A DNA stretch of 8,568 nucleotides. Source: Bulleidia sp. (GTDB lineage: Bacteria > Bacillota_I > Bacilli_A > Erysipelotrichales > Erysipelotrichaceae). The DNA lies in contig JAEDEK010000083.1 of assembly GCA_016293365.1 (NCBI GenBank), forward strand, positions 1 to 8,568, given 5' to 3'. The notes under the pieces were generated by a model. The model saw only the letters and a program-made list of their open reading frames with translations. It did no database searches and was not told the DNA's origin. Shown in pieces: positions 1 to 6,193 of this stretch (the stretch's first letter is position 1; the number at the start of each line of letters is the position of its first letter). A program made the translations under genes and the position numbers.

Positions 1-3
1 CAT
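1..3 (-). CDS. possible start codon of a gene leaving the left edge
   Basis: On the minus strand the last bases of the window read GAAAGGA, five bases, then ATG (positions 3-1). This is a well-spaced ribosome binding site and start codon lying just downstream of the terminator at 34-59. Only the initiator codon is inside the window, so no product can be named. The call rests on the RBS spacing and on the same-strand neighbour ending just upstream. It could be chance. Confidence 0.35.
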
Positions 4-33
4 AGTCGTCCTTTCGATATATTCATGATAACA

Positions 34-59
34 GAAAAACAGACGGGGATACCGTCTGT
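34..59 (-). terminator. Rho-independent terminator of the DUF4428-type gene
   Basis: Read on the minus strand, ACAGACGG (59-52) pairs with CCGTCTGT (46-39) around a 5-nt loop, followed by a run of T (39-35). The hairpin starts two bases after the TAA stop of the upstream gene, as expected for an intrinsic terminator. Confidence 0.85.
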
Positions 60-60
60 G

Positions 61-960
61 TTAGTCCTGTGATCGTTTCTGACCGATCCATTTCAGTTCA
101 TATTCACCAGTGCACTCCAGTGTTCCACCGGCTGTCAGATCAATGGACTCTTCATTGGCATAATAATCTCTGACTCTGCCAAGAGAATCTTTGATATGCA
201 GGCCGGCATCGTTGAGTGGTGTGACCTGATATCTGCCTGGTTTGAGTGATTTTGGGATCTGATAGACACCAGGAGTGATTCTGTATTCATTGTCATTTCG
301 TATATAGATCAGAGACTGCTGCTTGTTATGTTTTACTGCTCTGACTTTCTGGAAGAACCGTTCTCTCATAAAGAACAGATCCGCATGTTCAACCAAATAG
401 GTATATGTTTTTTTAGGTGTACGAACAACAATATGATCATTGTCATCACTGTTTCTTTCGATATAGCCGAGACGATGGCAGTTGATGATGTGATCGGATA
501 CAAAATAGAGTGCAGCCTCTGTTTCATACAGTGTTCCTTTGACGTTGATACCATTGCTTCCAGATGCATCTGCGATATTGTGGATGGTCTGTCGTCTGAT
601 TTCATTGACTGTTTTTACTGCTTCTTCTTCCGGGATGGCTTCCTGATCTACGTTCAGGGTTGCTTCGATGGCGGAGATGCAATGTTCGCCTTCATGGAGT
701 AAAACAGAAGGAAGAGGAAAATATTTAGCCATGCAGTCATCCGCATTGTTGTTTTCCAGAAATACCCCCATGATTGTTCCACGCATGTGTTCCTGTGCAG
801 TGACAAGGCGCTGGAAAATATCATATTTGACAGGTAATCCATATGATTGAATGATCCTGCGGCACTTTTTGCAGATATAATGATTATCCTGCAGATGTTC
901 CATGGAAGCAAACAGTCCTTTTGCTTCACTCAGGCAGAAATCACATACTTTTTTCGACAT
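61..960 (-). CDS. DUF4428-type protein with N-terminal CxxC...CxxC zinc-binding module
   Basis: Encodes 299 residues. The N-terminus has a paired-cysteine module (C6xxC9 and C30xxC33) spaced as in the DUF4428 family, a presumed zinc ribbon of unknown role. The middle (about 40-215) is predicted alpha/beta with no motif I can name. The C-terminus (about 226-295) is rich in G, Y and T, with VYQIP and GRYQV strand-like repeats, and looks like a small beta domain. No signal peptide or membrane segment is visible, so it is probably cytoplasmic. I chose the ATG at 960 rather than the ATG at 966 because GGAGG (972-968) sits 7 nt before 960 but only 1 nt before 966. A longer in-frame reading back to 1080 would run through the promoter and the upstream terminator. 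It is monocistronic, bounded by terminators on both sides. Function is unknown; confidence is high that it is a gene and moderate for the family. Confidence 0.85.
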   Translation of the reverse strand: MSKKVCDFCLSEAKGLFASMEHLQDNHYICKKCRRIIQSYGLPVKYDIFQRLVTAQEHMRGTIMGVFLENNNADDCMAKYFPLPSVLLHEGEHCISAIEATLNVDQEAIPEEEAVKTVNEIRRQTIHNIADASGSNGINVKGTLYETEAALYFVSDHIINCHRLGYIERNSDDNDHIVVRTPKKTYTYLVEHADLFFMRERFFQKVRAVKHNKQQSLIYIRNDNEYRITPGVYQIPKSLKPGRYQVTPLNDAGLHIKDSLGRVRDYYANEESIDLTAGGTLECTGEYELKWIGQKRSQD

Positions 961-982
961 CGGCATACCTCCATTCCTGAAT

Positions 983-1011
983 ATTATAACCGAGTCAAAC
1001 AAAGATATCCA
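983..1011 (-). promoter_or_regulatory. promoter of the DUF4428-type gene
   Basis: On the minus strand a -35 TGGATA (1011-1006, 4 of 6 consensus bases) and a perfect -10 TATAAT (988-983) are separated by 17 nt. Transcription would start near 976, leaving a short leader that contains the GGAGG site. Confidence 0.7.
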
Positions 1012-1053
1012 TGAATAGACATACAGATAATATGTGAATTTCATGTGTATTTC

Positions 1054-1084
1054 AAAGAAAAAGGAAATGCTGTAACGCATTTCC
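1054..1084 (-). terminator. Rho-independent terminator of the PHP phosphatase gene
   Basis: On the minus strand GGAAATGC (1084-1077) pairs perfectly with GCATTTCC (1070-1063) over a 6-nt loop and is followed by TTTTTCTTT. The stem begins at the last base of the TAG stop codon, so translation end and termination are compactly joined. Confidence 0.85.
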
Positions 1085-1893
1085 TAGAAGAACAGTTTTT
1101 TACGCTTTTCTGCTTCTTTGACAAGGTCAAGATCATAAACAATGTTCAGATCCAGGCCTTCCACAACAGAAAGTGCTCTGTTGATATATTCATCTGTGAA
1201 AAACAGTTTTGGATCATGGATGTCCAATCCAAGAACTGCTCTGCATCCATGTGCTGCTGCTTCTTCAAAGAAGATACGTACAGGATATGGATAACGTACA
1301 CAGTCTTCATACTGTGATAAACCTGTTCTTACCCCACTGCCACAGTTGATTTCCAGTGGAACATCATACTTTGCGGATATTTCAGCAATCCTTGCGGCAG
1401 CAGTTCTGACACCATCATCGATTCTCGGATAGATCCACATGCATACATCCGGATGAGCAATGTAATCACACAGGCCATGGTAACATGCATATTCAATCTG
1501 ATCGACGTACTGCTTCAGTTCATCGCCATTGCGCAGATCATAGGAACTTTTTCCATTGAGTACAATCTGATGCTGACCAAGGATGCAGTATTCCATATCC
1601 TTTCTGTATGTGGCAAGATCTTCCCATTCACTCTGATAACATTCCACTTCCATACCAAGATGGATATCGATCTGTTCTCTGTATTTTTCCCTGAGGGAAA
1701 GAACAGAAGCTTTATATTCCTCCAACTGTTCAAAGTTCATTCTTTCCGGTGGAAATGGCTCTCTGTAAGGAGCGTGATCGGAAAAACCGAGGGTATGAAG
1801 GCCTGCTTTGATGGCGGCCTTGACGTATTCTTCATCTGTTCCGACTGCATGCCCGCAGCGGGTTGTATGTGTATGCCAGTTCGTTTTGATCAT
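1084..1893 (-). CDS. PHP-domain phosphatase, histidinol-phosphatase-like (HisK/HisJ type)
   Basis: A 269-residue protein of the usual length for PHP histidinol phosphatases. The expected metal-ligand motifs appear in order: HTHTTRCGH at residues 7-15, SDH at 38-40, GMEVE around E82, LGQH ending at H108, AHPD at H147 and GLDIHD with D224/H226. These enzymes hydrolyse L-histidinol phosphate to histidinol using a di- or tri-metal site, but relatives act on other phosphoesters. With no his genes nearby the substrate is not secured. I place the start at ATG 1893, five codons before the HTHTT block. An upstream TTG at 1926 is in frame but would place the promoter -10 inside the coding region and has no RBS. 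No Shine-Dalgarno precedes ATG 1893 either; the -10 lies only 7 nt upstream, implying a leaderless message. Transcribed alone and divergently from the metal ATPase. Confidence 0.9.
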   Translation of the reverse strand: MIKTNWHTHTTRCGHAVGTDEEYVKAAIKAGLHTLGFSDHAPYREPFPPERMNFEQLEEYKASVLSLREKYREQIDIHLGMEVECYQSEWEDLATYRKDMEYCILGQHQIVLNGKSSYDLRNGDELKQYVDQIEYACYHGLCDYIAHPDVCMWIYPRIDDGVRTAAARIAEISAKYDVPLEINCGSGVRTGLSQYEDCVRYPYPVRIFFEEAAAHGCRAVLGLDIHDPKLFFTDEYINRALSVVEGLDLNIVYDLDLVKEAEKRKKLFF

Positions 1894-1900
1894 GGCTATG

Positions 1901-1929
1901 ATTATAGCATTGTTTTGTTTGCTCAAAAA
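1901..1929 (-). promoter_or_regulatory. extended -10 promoter giving a leaderless PHP phosphatase mRNA
   Basis: On the minus strand TGCTATAAT (1909-1901) is a perfect extended -10 (TGn plus TATAAT). A weak -35, TTTTTG (1929-1924), lies 17 nt away. The ATG begins 7 bases after the -10, so transcription should start at or next to the initiation codon. Confidence 0.6.
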
Positions 1930-1954
1930 GATATTTCAGATATGAGAATATCGA

Positions 1955-1982
1955 TTGACATTCCATGGATCTGTACTATTAT
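1955..1982 (+). promoter_or_regulatory. promoter of the metal-exporting ATPase
   Basis: A perfect -35 TTGACA (1955-1960), a 16-nt spacer and a -10 TATTAT (1977-1982, 5 of 6). The start of transcription would be near 1989, immediately before the operator dyad. Confidence 0.75.
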
Positions 1983-1993
1983 TTTGTTAGAAC

Positions 1994-2013
1994 ATTTGAA
2001 CAATCATTCAAAT
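1994..2013 (+). promoter_or_regulatory. ArsR/SmtB-type metalloregulator operator
   Basis: A perfect inverted repeat, ATTTGAA-CAATCA-TTCAAAT. Its core TGAA-N6-TTCA matches the well-known operator core of the SmtB/CadC/CzrA group of ArsR-family repressors. It spans roughly +5 to +24 of the predicted transcript and ends two bases before the GAGG ribosome binding site. A bound repressor would therefore block the ATPase promoter until Zn, Cd or Pb releases it. No ArsR-family gene is in this window, so the regulator must be encoded elsewhere. Confidence 0.75.
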
Positions 2014-2025
2014 ATGAGGTGTAAT

Positions 2026-4572
2026 ATGACAGTACAGAAATACAGGATTCAGGGAATTGACTGCGCTGCCTGCGCAAAGGAACTGGAAGAGGAAATCGGT
2101 AAACTGGAGGGGGTCAGTTCGTGTACTTTACAGTTTGGCGTAATCTCCAGGCTGCAGTATGAAGTGCATGATAAACTGGCAGATCAGACAGAAGCAAAGA
2201 TGAGGAAAATCATTGAAGATGACCAGGATCATCCGATCATTGAAAAGGATGAGGTGGAAACAGTTCACTGTGACTATACCATCGATGGGATCGACTGTGC
2301 AGCATGTGCGGCTGAACTGGAAGAAGAAATCGGCAAACTGGATGGCGTGTCATCCTGTAAACTGACGTTCGGTATTCATTCCAGACTGAGCTATGATGTT
2401 GAAAAAACAGTGGATGAAAGTGTTGAAAAGAAGATGAGAAAGATCGTTGAAGATGATCAGGATCATCCGATCATCGTTCGTCTTGCTTCTTCAAAAACAA
2501 AGCGATATGACTATCGTATTCATCTGATTGACTGTGCGGACTGCGCACAGAAACTGTGTGAGCTGACAAAGAAAATCGATGGCGTCATTGATGCGGATGT
2601 GGATTTCATGAATGAGAAGCTGAGCTTTACATGTGCCACAAAAGACAGAAGCCGCATTGAAAAGGAAATGACTGCTATGATCAAAGCAGAAGAACCGGAA
2701 GTGGAAGTATCTGTCTACCAGCAGAATACCAAAGAAGAAGTCAGGGAAGAAAGCCACACTGTAATGATTGTAAGGCTTGTGGCTGGTGCACTTCTGTTTG
2801 TGGCAGGCATGCTTCTGGAAGGTGTGCCATCCATGATCTGTGCCATAGTTTCCTATGTCATTCTCGGCTATGATGTTTTGATCCGCGCAGTCAGAAATAT
2901 ACTGAGAGGAAACTGGTTTGATGAACATTTCCTGATGGGTATTGCTACACTTGCAGCAATCTGGCTTCGTGATTATAAAGAAGCAGCCGGTGTCATGCTG
3001 TTTTATCAGATCGGTGAATTCTTTCAGGAACTTGCTGTGGCAAGATCACGGAAATCCATCGGTGAATTGATGGATATCAGACCTGACAGTGCGTCCGTAT
3101 ACCGTGATGGTACGTTTGAAAAAGTGGATCCGGAAGAAGTTGCGGTTGGTGAAATCATACAGGTAAAGCCAGGGGAAAGAATTCCACTGGATGGTACAGT
3201 TGTTAAAGGTGCTTCCTCATTGGATACTTCTTCTCTGACAGGTGAATCCAGACCAGTGGATGTGGATGAAGGGGATGAAGTTATTTCGGGATCCATTAAC
3301 CAGACTGGTTTACTTGAAATCTGTGTAACAAGTGAATATGGTGACTCTACAGTCGCAAGAATTCTCAACCTTGTAGAAAACAATGATACAAACAAGGCGG
3401 AACATGAAAAATTCATTACAAAGTTCTCACATTACTACACTCCGATTGTGGTCATCAGTGCAGTGATCCTTGCGATGATTGTATCTGTTGTAACAGGTAA
3501 TATACAGGAAGGCGTATATCGTGCATGTACATTCCTTGTCATCTCCTGTCCATGCGCGCTTGTCATTTCGATTCCGTTATCCTTTTTTGCAGGGATTGGA
3601 GGTCTTTCTTCACGTGGAATCCTTGTCAAAGGTGCAAATGTGATTGACGTTCTGGCAAAGACAGATCAGATTGTATTTGATAAGACAGGTACACTGACAA
3701 GTGGCAGGTTTGCAGTGGAAAAAACAGAAGGCACTGATGATCCAAAGCAGCTGATTGAATATGCTGCCATTGCGGAATCTCATTCCAATCATCCGATTGG
3801 GGAAGGAATCCGTCATGCATATGGAAAGAATGTGGATTCATCTATCATTACAGAAATCAGCGAGATTCCAGGCAGAGGTATCCGGGCTGTTACAGAAAAA
3901 GGAATCATTCTTGCTGGTAATGCCAGACTGATGGAAGAAAATGGTATTACGCCAGTTACACCACAGGATGCAGGTACATATGTGCATGTGGCAGTAGATG
4001 GTAAGTATAAAGGCTGCCTGATTCTGAAGGATCAGCTGAAGGAAGATGCAGTGGAAACAGTAAAACAGCTTCACAGTCAGGGTAGAAAATGCGCCATTGT
4101 ATCTGGTGATGCCAAAGAGATTACAGAAGAAATCGGAAACAGACTTGGTGTGGATGCAGCCTATGGCTCCTGCATGCCGGAAGATAAGGTGGCAGTGCTG
4201 AAAAAGCTGAAGGAAAATGGTAATGTAACTGCATTTGTTGGAGATGGTGTCAATGATGCACCTGTACTTGCCAATGCGGATGTGTCCTTTGCAATGGGTG
4301 GAGCAGGCAGTGATGCTGCGATTGAAACAGCGGATGTTGTGCTGATGGATGACCGACCTTCTGCTGTATCCGTTGCGATTGATGCAGCAAAACGAATACT
4401 GAATGTTGCCAATCAGAATATCATCTTTGCGATTGGCATCAAGGTGCTGACACTGATTCTGGGGGCATTCGGTATTGCGAGCATGTGGATGGCAATCTTT
4501 GCGGATACCGGTGTAGCCATGTTGTGTGTGCTCAATTCCATGAGACTGCTGAAACTGGCGAAAAGAAAATAA
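2026..4572 (+). CDS. cadA: P1B-2-type heavy-metal (Zn/Cd/Pb) exporting ATPase, CadA/ZntA family, with three N-terminal metal-binding repeats
   Basis: An 848-residue inner-membrane pump that uses ATP to expel divalent soft metals. Three HMA-like domains come first: GIDCAAC at C13/C16, GIDCAAC at C91/C94, and a divergent LIDCADC at C170/C173, spaced 78 and 79 residues. The first two share a linker ending in EDDQDHPII and look like a tandem duplication. Membrane segments begin near residue 247. Core motifs are TGES at 405-408 (actuator), the CPC metal site at 508-510, the DKTGT phosphorylation loop at D552, an SNHPIG nucleotide-binding motif and GDGVNDAP at 739-746. The last membrane pair carries K806 and FADTG D827, 21 residues apart, the P1B-2 signature (as K693/D714 in ZntA). 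That favours Zn/Cd/Pb over copper. Start at ATG 2026: GAGG at 2016-2019 is 6 nt upstream. A longer in-frame reading upstream only overlaps the phosphatase gene antisense. Monocistronic, with operator and terminator. Confidence 0.96.
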   Translation: MTVQKYRIQGIDCAACAKELEEEIGKLEGVSSCTLQFGVISRLQYEVHDKLADQTEAKMRKIIEDDQDHPIIEKDEVETVHCDYTIDGIDCAACAAELEEEIGKLDGVSSCKLTFGIHSRLSYDVEKTVDESVEKKMRKIVEDDQDHPIIVRLASSKTKRYDYRIHLIDCADCAQKLCELTKKIDGVIDADVDFMNEKLSFTCATKDRSRIEKEMTAMIKAEEPEVEVSVYQQNTKEEVREESHTVMIVRLVAGALLFVAGMLLEGVPSMICAIVSYVILGYDVLIRAVRNILRGNWFDEHFLMGIATLAAIWLRDYKEAAGVMLFYQIGEFFQELAVARSRKSIGELMDIRPDSASVYRDGTFEKVDPEEVAVGEIIQVKPGERIPLDGTVVKGASSLDTSSLTGESRPVDVDEGDEVISGSINQTGLLEICVTSEYGDSTVARILNLVENNDTNKAEHEKFITKFSHYYTPIVVISAVILAMIVSVVTGNIQEGVYRACTFLVISCPCALVISIPLSFFAGIGGLSSRGILVKGANVIDVLAKTDQIVFDKTGTLTSGRFAVEKTEGTDDPKQLIEYAAIAESHSNHPIGEGIRHAYGKNVDSSIITEISEIPGRGIRAVTEKGIILAGNARLMEENGITPVTPQDAGTYVHVAVDGKYKGCLILKDQLKEDAVETVKQLHSQGRKCAIVSGDAKEITEEIGNRLGVDAAYGSCMPEDKVAVLKKLKENGNVTAFVGDGVNDAPVLANADVSFAMGGAGSDAAIETADVVLMDDRPSAVSVAIDAAKRILNVANQNIIFAIGIKVLTLILGAFGIASMWMAIFADTGVAMLCVLNSMRLLKLAKRK

Positions 4573-4576
4573 TGTG

Positions 4577-4607
4577 AACGGATGAGAACGATTCTCATCC
4601 GTTTTTA
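4577..4607 (+). terminator. strong Rho-independent terminator of the metal ATPase gene
   Basis: AACGGATGAGAA (4577-4588) pairs perfectly with TTCTCATCCGTT (4592-4603) over a 3-nt loop and runs into a T tract. The 12-bp stem starts four bases after the TAA stop. Confidence 0.93.
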
Positions 4608-4655
4608 TCATGGCTTTCATATATACTAAAAAACAGATCTTCCAAGAGAAGAAAC

Positions 4656-4921
4656 ATGCGCAATATATCAAAACTGTTTTCCATGCTTATGATTTCATCT
4701 GTCTTGTGCTTGCGGGATCCGGAATGGAATGATGTCACAGATGTAATTCTACATGATACCAGCCGTATCCCCGCTGTAATAACAGTTACGGAAATAGTTC
4801 CACGTGCAATCGTTGTGGTGGAACGGGGTAGATGACATGTGTACGTTGTCAGGGAGAAGGCGCATGCGGTTATTGCCATGGAAAAAGATTATGGAGTATT
4901 GAAAACAGATCCGGCTCATAG
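4656..4921 (+). pseudogene. decayed gene for a small zinc-knuckle protein with signal-peptide-like start
   Basis: No intact frame crosses this stretch, but two protein-like pieces do. In the frame of ATG 4656 (weak AGAGAAG upstream) the first 19 codons read MRNISKLFSMLMISSVLCL, a plausible signal peptide; the frame then turns non-descript and stops at 4833. In a second frame from about 4733 the translation is rich in CxxC pairs: CHRC, then CNRCGGTG, then CVRCQGEG and CGYCHGK. This resembles the CxxCxGxG zinc knuckles of DnaJ-like proteins. It is broken by TGA at 4730 and 4754 and TAG at 4829, and ends at TAG 4919-4921. The simplest explanation is an exported or membrane-tethered zinc-ribbon protein degraded by at least one frameshift and several nonsense changes. 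The final 90 bp (ATG 4832) could still form a 29-residue ORF, MTCVRCQGEG onward, but without an RBS. A poor -10-like TATACT is at 4622-4627. Confidence 0.6.
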
Positions 4922-4936
4922 GAAACCGGATCTGTT
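4904..4936 (-). terminator. terminator of the secreted-protein operon on the minus strand
   Basis: AACAGATCCGG (4904-4914) and CCGGATCTGTT (4926-4936) form a perfect 11-bp stem with an 11-nt loop. A short T run follows only on the minus strand, so it should end transcription arriving from the gene that stops at 4961. It overlaps the end of the zinc-knuckle remnant and could weakly stop plus-strand transcripts too. Confidence 0.75.
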
Positions 4937-4960
4937 CTGTAAGGGGAATTGGCGAATGAT

Positions 4961-5626
4961 TTATCCGTTAATGTTTGCTACGTTGTAATATGTACCTGCA
5001 AGAGGGTTGTATGCATAGTAGATTTGTCCGAGATTACCTTCACTATTCCAAATCGGTACGCCAATTTCCAATGCTGTTCCTTGAATAGTTCCACTGTTTT
5101 TGGTGGCATACGCTTCGTTATAGTTTCCGACTCTACCACTGTCAATATAGCTTGTCCATCTTAAATAATCTCCACCAGTACCGGATTTTGCTTTGAACTG
5201 TTTGCCACTGAATCTCCAACCATTTCCGCTGAAAGGATTAGAATTGTATTCACTGCCATAGTCCAGAACATATATGGTATCTGTTCCTGGGGGGTTAGCT
5301 CCATAAGTCTGAGTAGGAAAAGCAGTCTGACGATATTTAATGCGATTCCTGGCTTTCTTTACAGGAATTGCGTTTGAGTCCATGGTACTGTCATAAATGA
5401 TTATTGGTGATGTTTGATCTGAAATATCATAGACTTCACATTTTCCATAAAGATATCCTCCATCTGGTAATTCAATTACTAGATCATCATCTGAAAGCTC
5501 TGGGAAAACAGTTTTTGAAAAAACTGTCTCTTGTTAATCTGAATATTCTGCAGCATGAATTTGAGTCACATTTAAAGAAAGCATGGATAAAGAAGCGATA
5601 ATTGACAGAGTTCCAAAATATTTCAT
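4961..5626 (-). pseudogene. secreted protein gene interrupted by one in-frame TAA after the signal peptide
   Basis: One continuous reading frame of 222 codons runs from ATG 5626 to TAA 4961, with a single internal stop, TAA at codon 31 (5536-5534). The first 26 residues (MKYFGTLSIIASLSMLSL..., ending HAA) form a classic Sec signal peptide. The stop falls four residues after the likely cleavage site. Beyond it the frame stays fully open for 190 residues. A mixed segment (ETVFSKTVFPELSDDDLVIE) is followed by a G/N/Y/S-rich part containing DYGSEYNSN, GNGWRFSG and TYYNVANING, typical of an extracellular protein. I recognise no family. An RBS (AAAGGA) lies 11 nt before ATG 5626. The gene starts 21 nt after the preceding secreted-protein gene ends, so the two are probably cotranscribed. 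An AT-rich hairpin (5508-5527) follows the stop by 6 nt. Recent nonsense inactivation is most likely; phase-like stop readthrough or a sequencing error cannot be excluded. If translation restarted at ATG 5383, a 140-residue unexported product would result. Confidence 0.75.
5508..5527 (-). repeat. perfect 9-bp inverted repeat just after the internal stop
   Basis: ACAGTTTTT and AAAAACTGT flank a 2-nt centre. On the minus strand the hairpin starts 6 nt downstream of the internal TAA (5536-5534) and is followed by TTTCC. In protein terms it encodes the repeat TVFSKTVF. It could be a chance result of that repeat, a weak attenuator, or a structure affecting stop readthrough; the stem is AT-rich and weak. 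Confidence 0.4.
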
Positions 5627-5647
5627 AGACTTTAGATTCCTTTCTTT

Positions 5648-6034
5648 TTATTCTGTGTACATTTCCAGATACTTCAGTGTATCGCGCTCTATGGCTTCTT
5701 TGACGGTAATGAATTCCGGTGTTTCACCGTTTCTGCATACCTGCTTGATCATCTCCTCATCCTTGCGGATATCATTTCCAATGTCGTTGAAATAACCACC
5801 TTCCTGAGGATCCACAAGCAGATATTCATCTTCATTCAAATCTGCAAATCTGCTTTCAGCCCAGCTGCGTGCCTCTTTGATCTGCTCTGCCGTATATCCT
5901 TCAAACGGGTCTGCGTTTTCTTTTACCTGCGTAACTGTGGTTTGATCTGACTGGTCCGCATATACTGCTGAATACGCAGAACCTGCAACGATACCGCAGA
6001 TTAGAACGGTGCATAATAAACCTGTACATTTCAT
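5648..6034 (-). CDS. small secreted protein, paralogue of the protein at 7626-8072
   Basis: A 128-residue protein with a Sec signal peptide (MKCTGLLCTVLICGIVAG..., probable cleavage after VYA at 26), so it is exported. The mature part is acidic, helix-rich and unrecognised. Residues 50-123 align with residues 70-139 of the third gene of the divergent operon. W58/W78, E60/E80, R62/R82 and DEY 69-71/89-91 align without gaps, then a two-residue indel, GG 79-80/97-98, and TV 110-111/126-127 through KYL 121-123/137-139 again without gaps. Such spacing is very unlikely by chance, so the two are homologues. Start at ATG 6034, preceded by AAAAGGAGGT with 6 nt spacing; a longer reading to 6247 would overlap the repressor gene. 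It is divergent from the BlaI-like repressor and likely under the same control. It is first in a two-gene unit with the broken secreted-protein gene. Confidence 0.88.
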   Translation of the reverse strand: MKCTGLLCTVLICGIVAGSAYSAVYADQSDQTTVTQVKENADPFEGYTAEQIKEARSWAESRFADLNEDEYLLVDPQEGGYFNDIGNDIRKDEEMIKQVCRNGETPEFITVKEAIERDTLKYLEMYTE

Positions 6035-6056
6035 AAATGTACCTCCTTTTCGTGAG

Positions 6057-6092
6057 ACAACGTTATCTTCATACTCATCATATAACGATTGT
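6057..6092. promoter_or_regulatory. imperfect dyad over the minus-strand promoter, possible operator
   Basis: ACAACGTTAT (6057-6066) is mirrored by ATAACG-A-TTGT (6082-6092), ten paired positions with one bulged base. It spans the predicted -10 and transcription start of the secreted-protein gene. The long central spacer is unusual for a BlaI-type site, so this is tentative. Confidence 0.3.
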
Positions 6093-6104
6093 GAAAATAA
6101 GCAA
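6077..6104 (-). promoter_or_regulatory. probable promoter of the minus-strand secreted-protein unit
   Basis: On the minus strand TTGCTT (6104-6099) and TATGAT (6082-6077, 5 of 6) are separated by 16 nt. The start would be near 6070, leaving a leader of about 35 nt with the AAAAGGAGGT site. The -35 matches only three consensus bases, consistent with a regulated promoter. Confidence 0.5.
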
Positions 6105-6121
6105 GCGAAAAATAAAAAAGC

Positions 6122-6139
6122 GTTGCTAAAAATAGCAAC
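6122..6139. promoter_or_regulatory. candidate operator of the BlaI-family repressor
   Basis: A perfect dyad, GTTGCTA-AAAA-TAGCAAC, lies between the divergent promoters, just upstream of the repressor's -35. A third half-site-like GTTGCAA at 6151-6157 sits inside the repressor's promoter spacer. BlaI-family dimers bind short dyads in such divergent regions and repress their own operon. The sequence is not the textbook TACAnnTGTA core, so assignment is by position and symmetry only. Followed on the minus strand by a T-rich run, it could also form a terminator-like hairpin. Confidence 0.5.
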
Positions 6140-6144
6140 AGTAG

Positions 6145-6172
6145 TTAAAAGTTGCAATTTCAGTGTTATAAT
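6145..6172 (+). promoter_or_regulatory. extended -10 promoter of the BlaI/BlaR1-like operon
   Basis: TGTTATAAT (6164-6172) is a perfect extended -10. A partial -35, TTAAAA (6145-6150, 4 of 6), lies 16 nt upstream. Transcription should start near 6179, 15 nt before the repressor ATG. Confidence 0.65.
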
Positions 6173-6193
6173 ACAGTCAGAAGGTGATGTAAT

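Noticed and set aside
328..702. Plus-strand open frame inside the DUF4428-type gene
   Set aside because: Phe/Cys-rich antisense shadow with no RBS; the minus-strand frame has promoter, RBS and terminator.
1930..1952. GATATT...AATATC inverted repeat in the phosphatase/ATPase intergenic region
   Set aside because: Only 6-bp AT-rich arms with an 11-nt centre and no match to a known operator; probably chance.
1453..2025. In-frame upstream extension of the metal ATPase by 191 codons
   Set aside because: It is antisense to the PHP phosphatase and crosses the promoter and operator; a proper RBS precedes ATG 2026.
3838..4671. Long minus-strand open frame opposite the ATPase (277 codons)
   Set aside because: Its translation is a Cys/His/Ile-rich shadow of the conserved ATPase frame, and it crosses the ATPase terminator.
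4730..4756. TGA codons in the zinc-knuckle remnant as Trp or selenocysteine
   Set aside because: TGA ends the BlaR1-like and last operon genes while TGG is used for Trp elsewhere; the same frame also has a TAG and no start, so decay is simpler.
6108..6139. GTTGCTA/TAGCAAC hairpin with T-rich tail as a minus-strand terminator
   Set aside because: No minus-strand gene lies upstream of it; its place between divergent promoters fits an operator better, although the structure itself remains possible.
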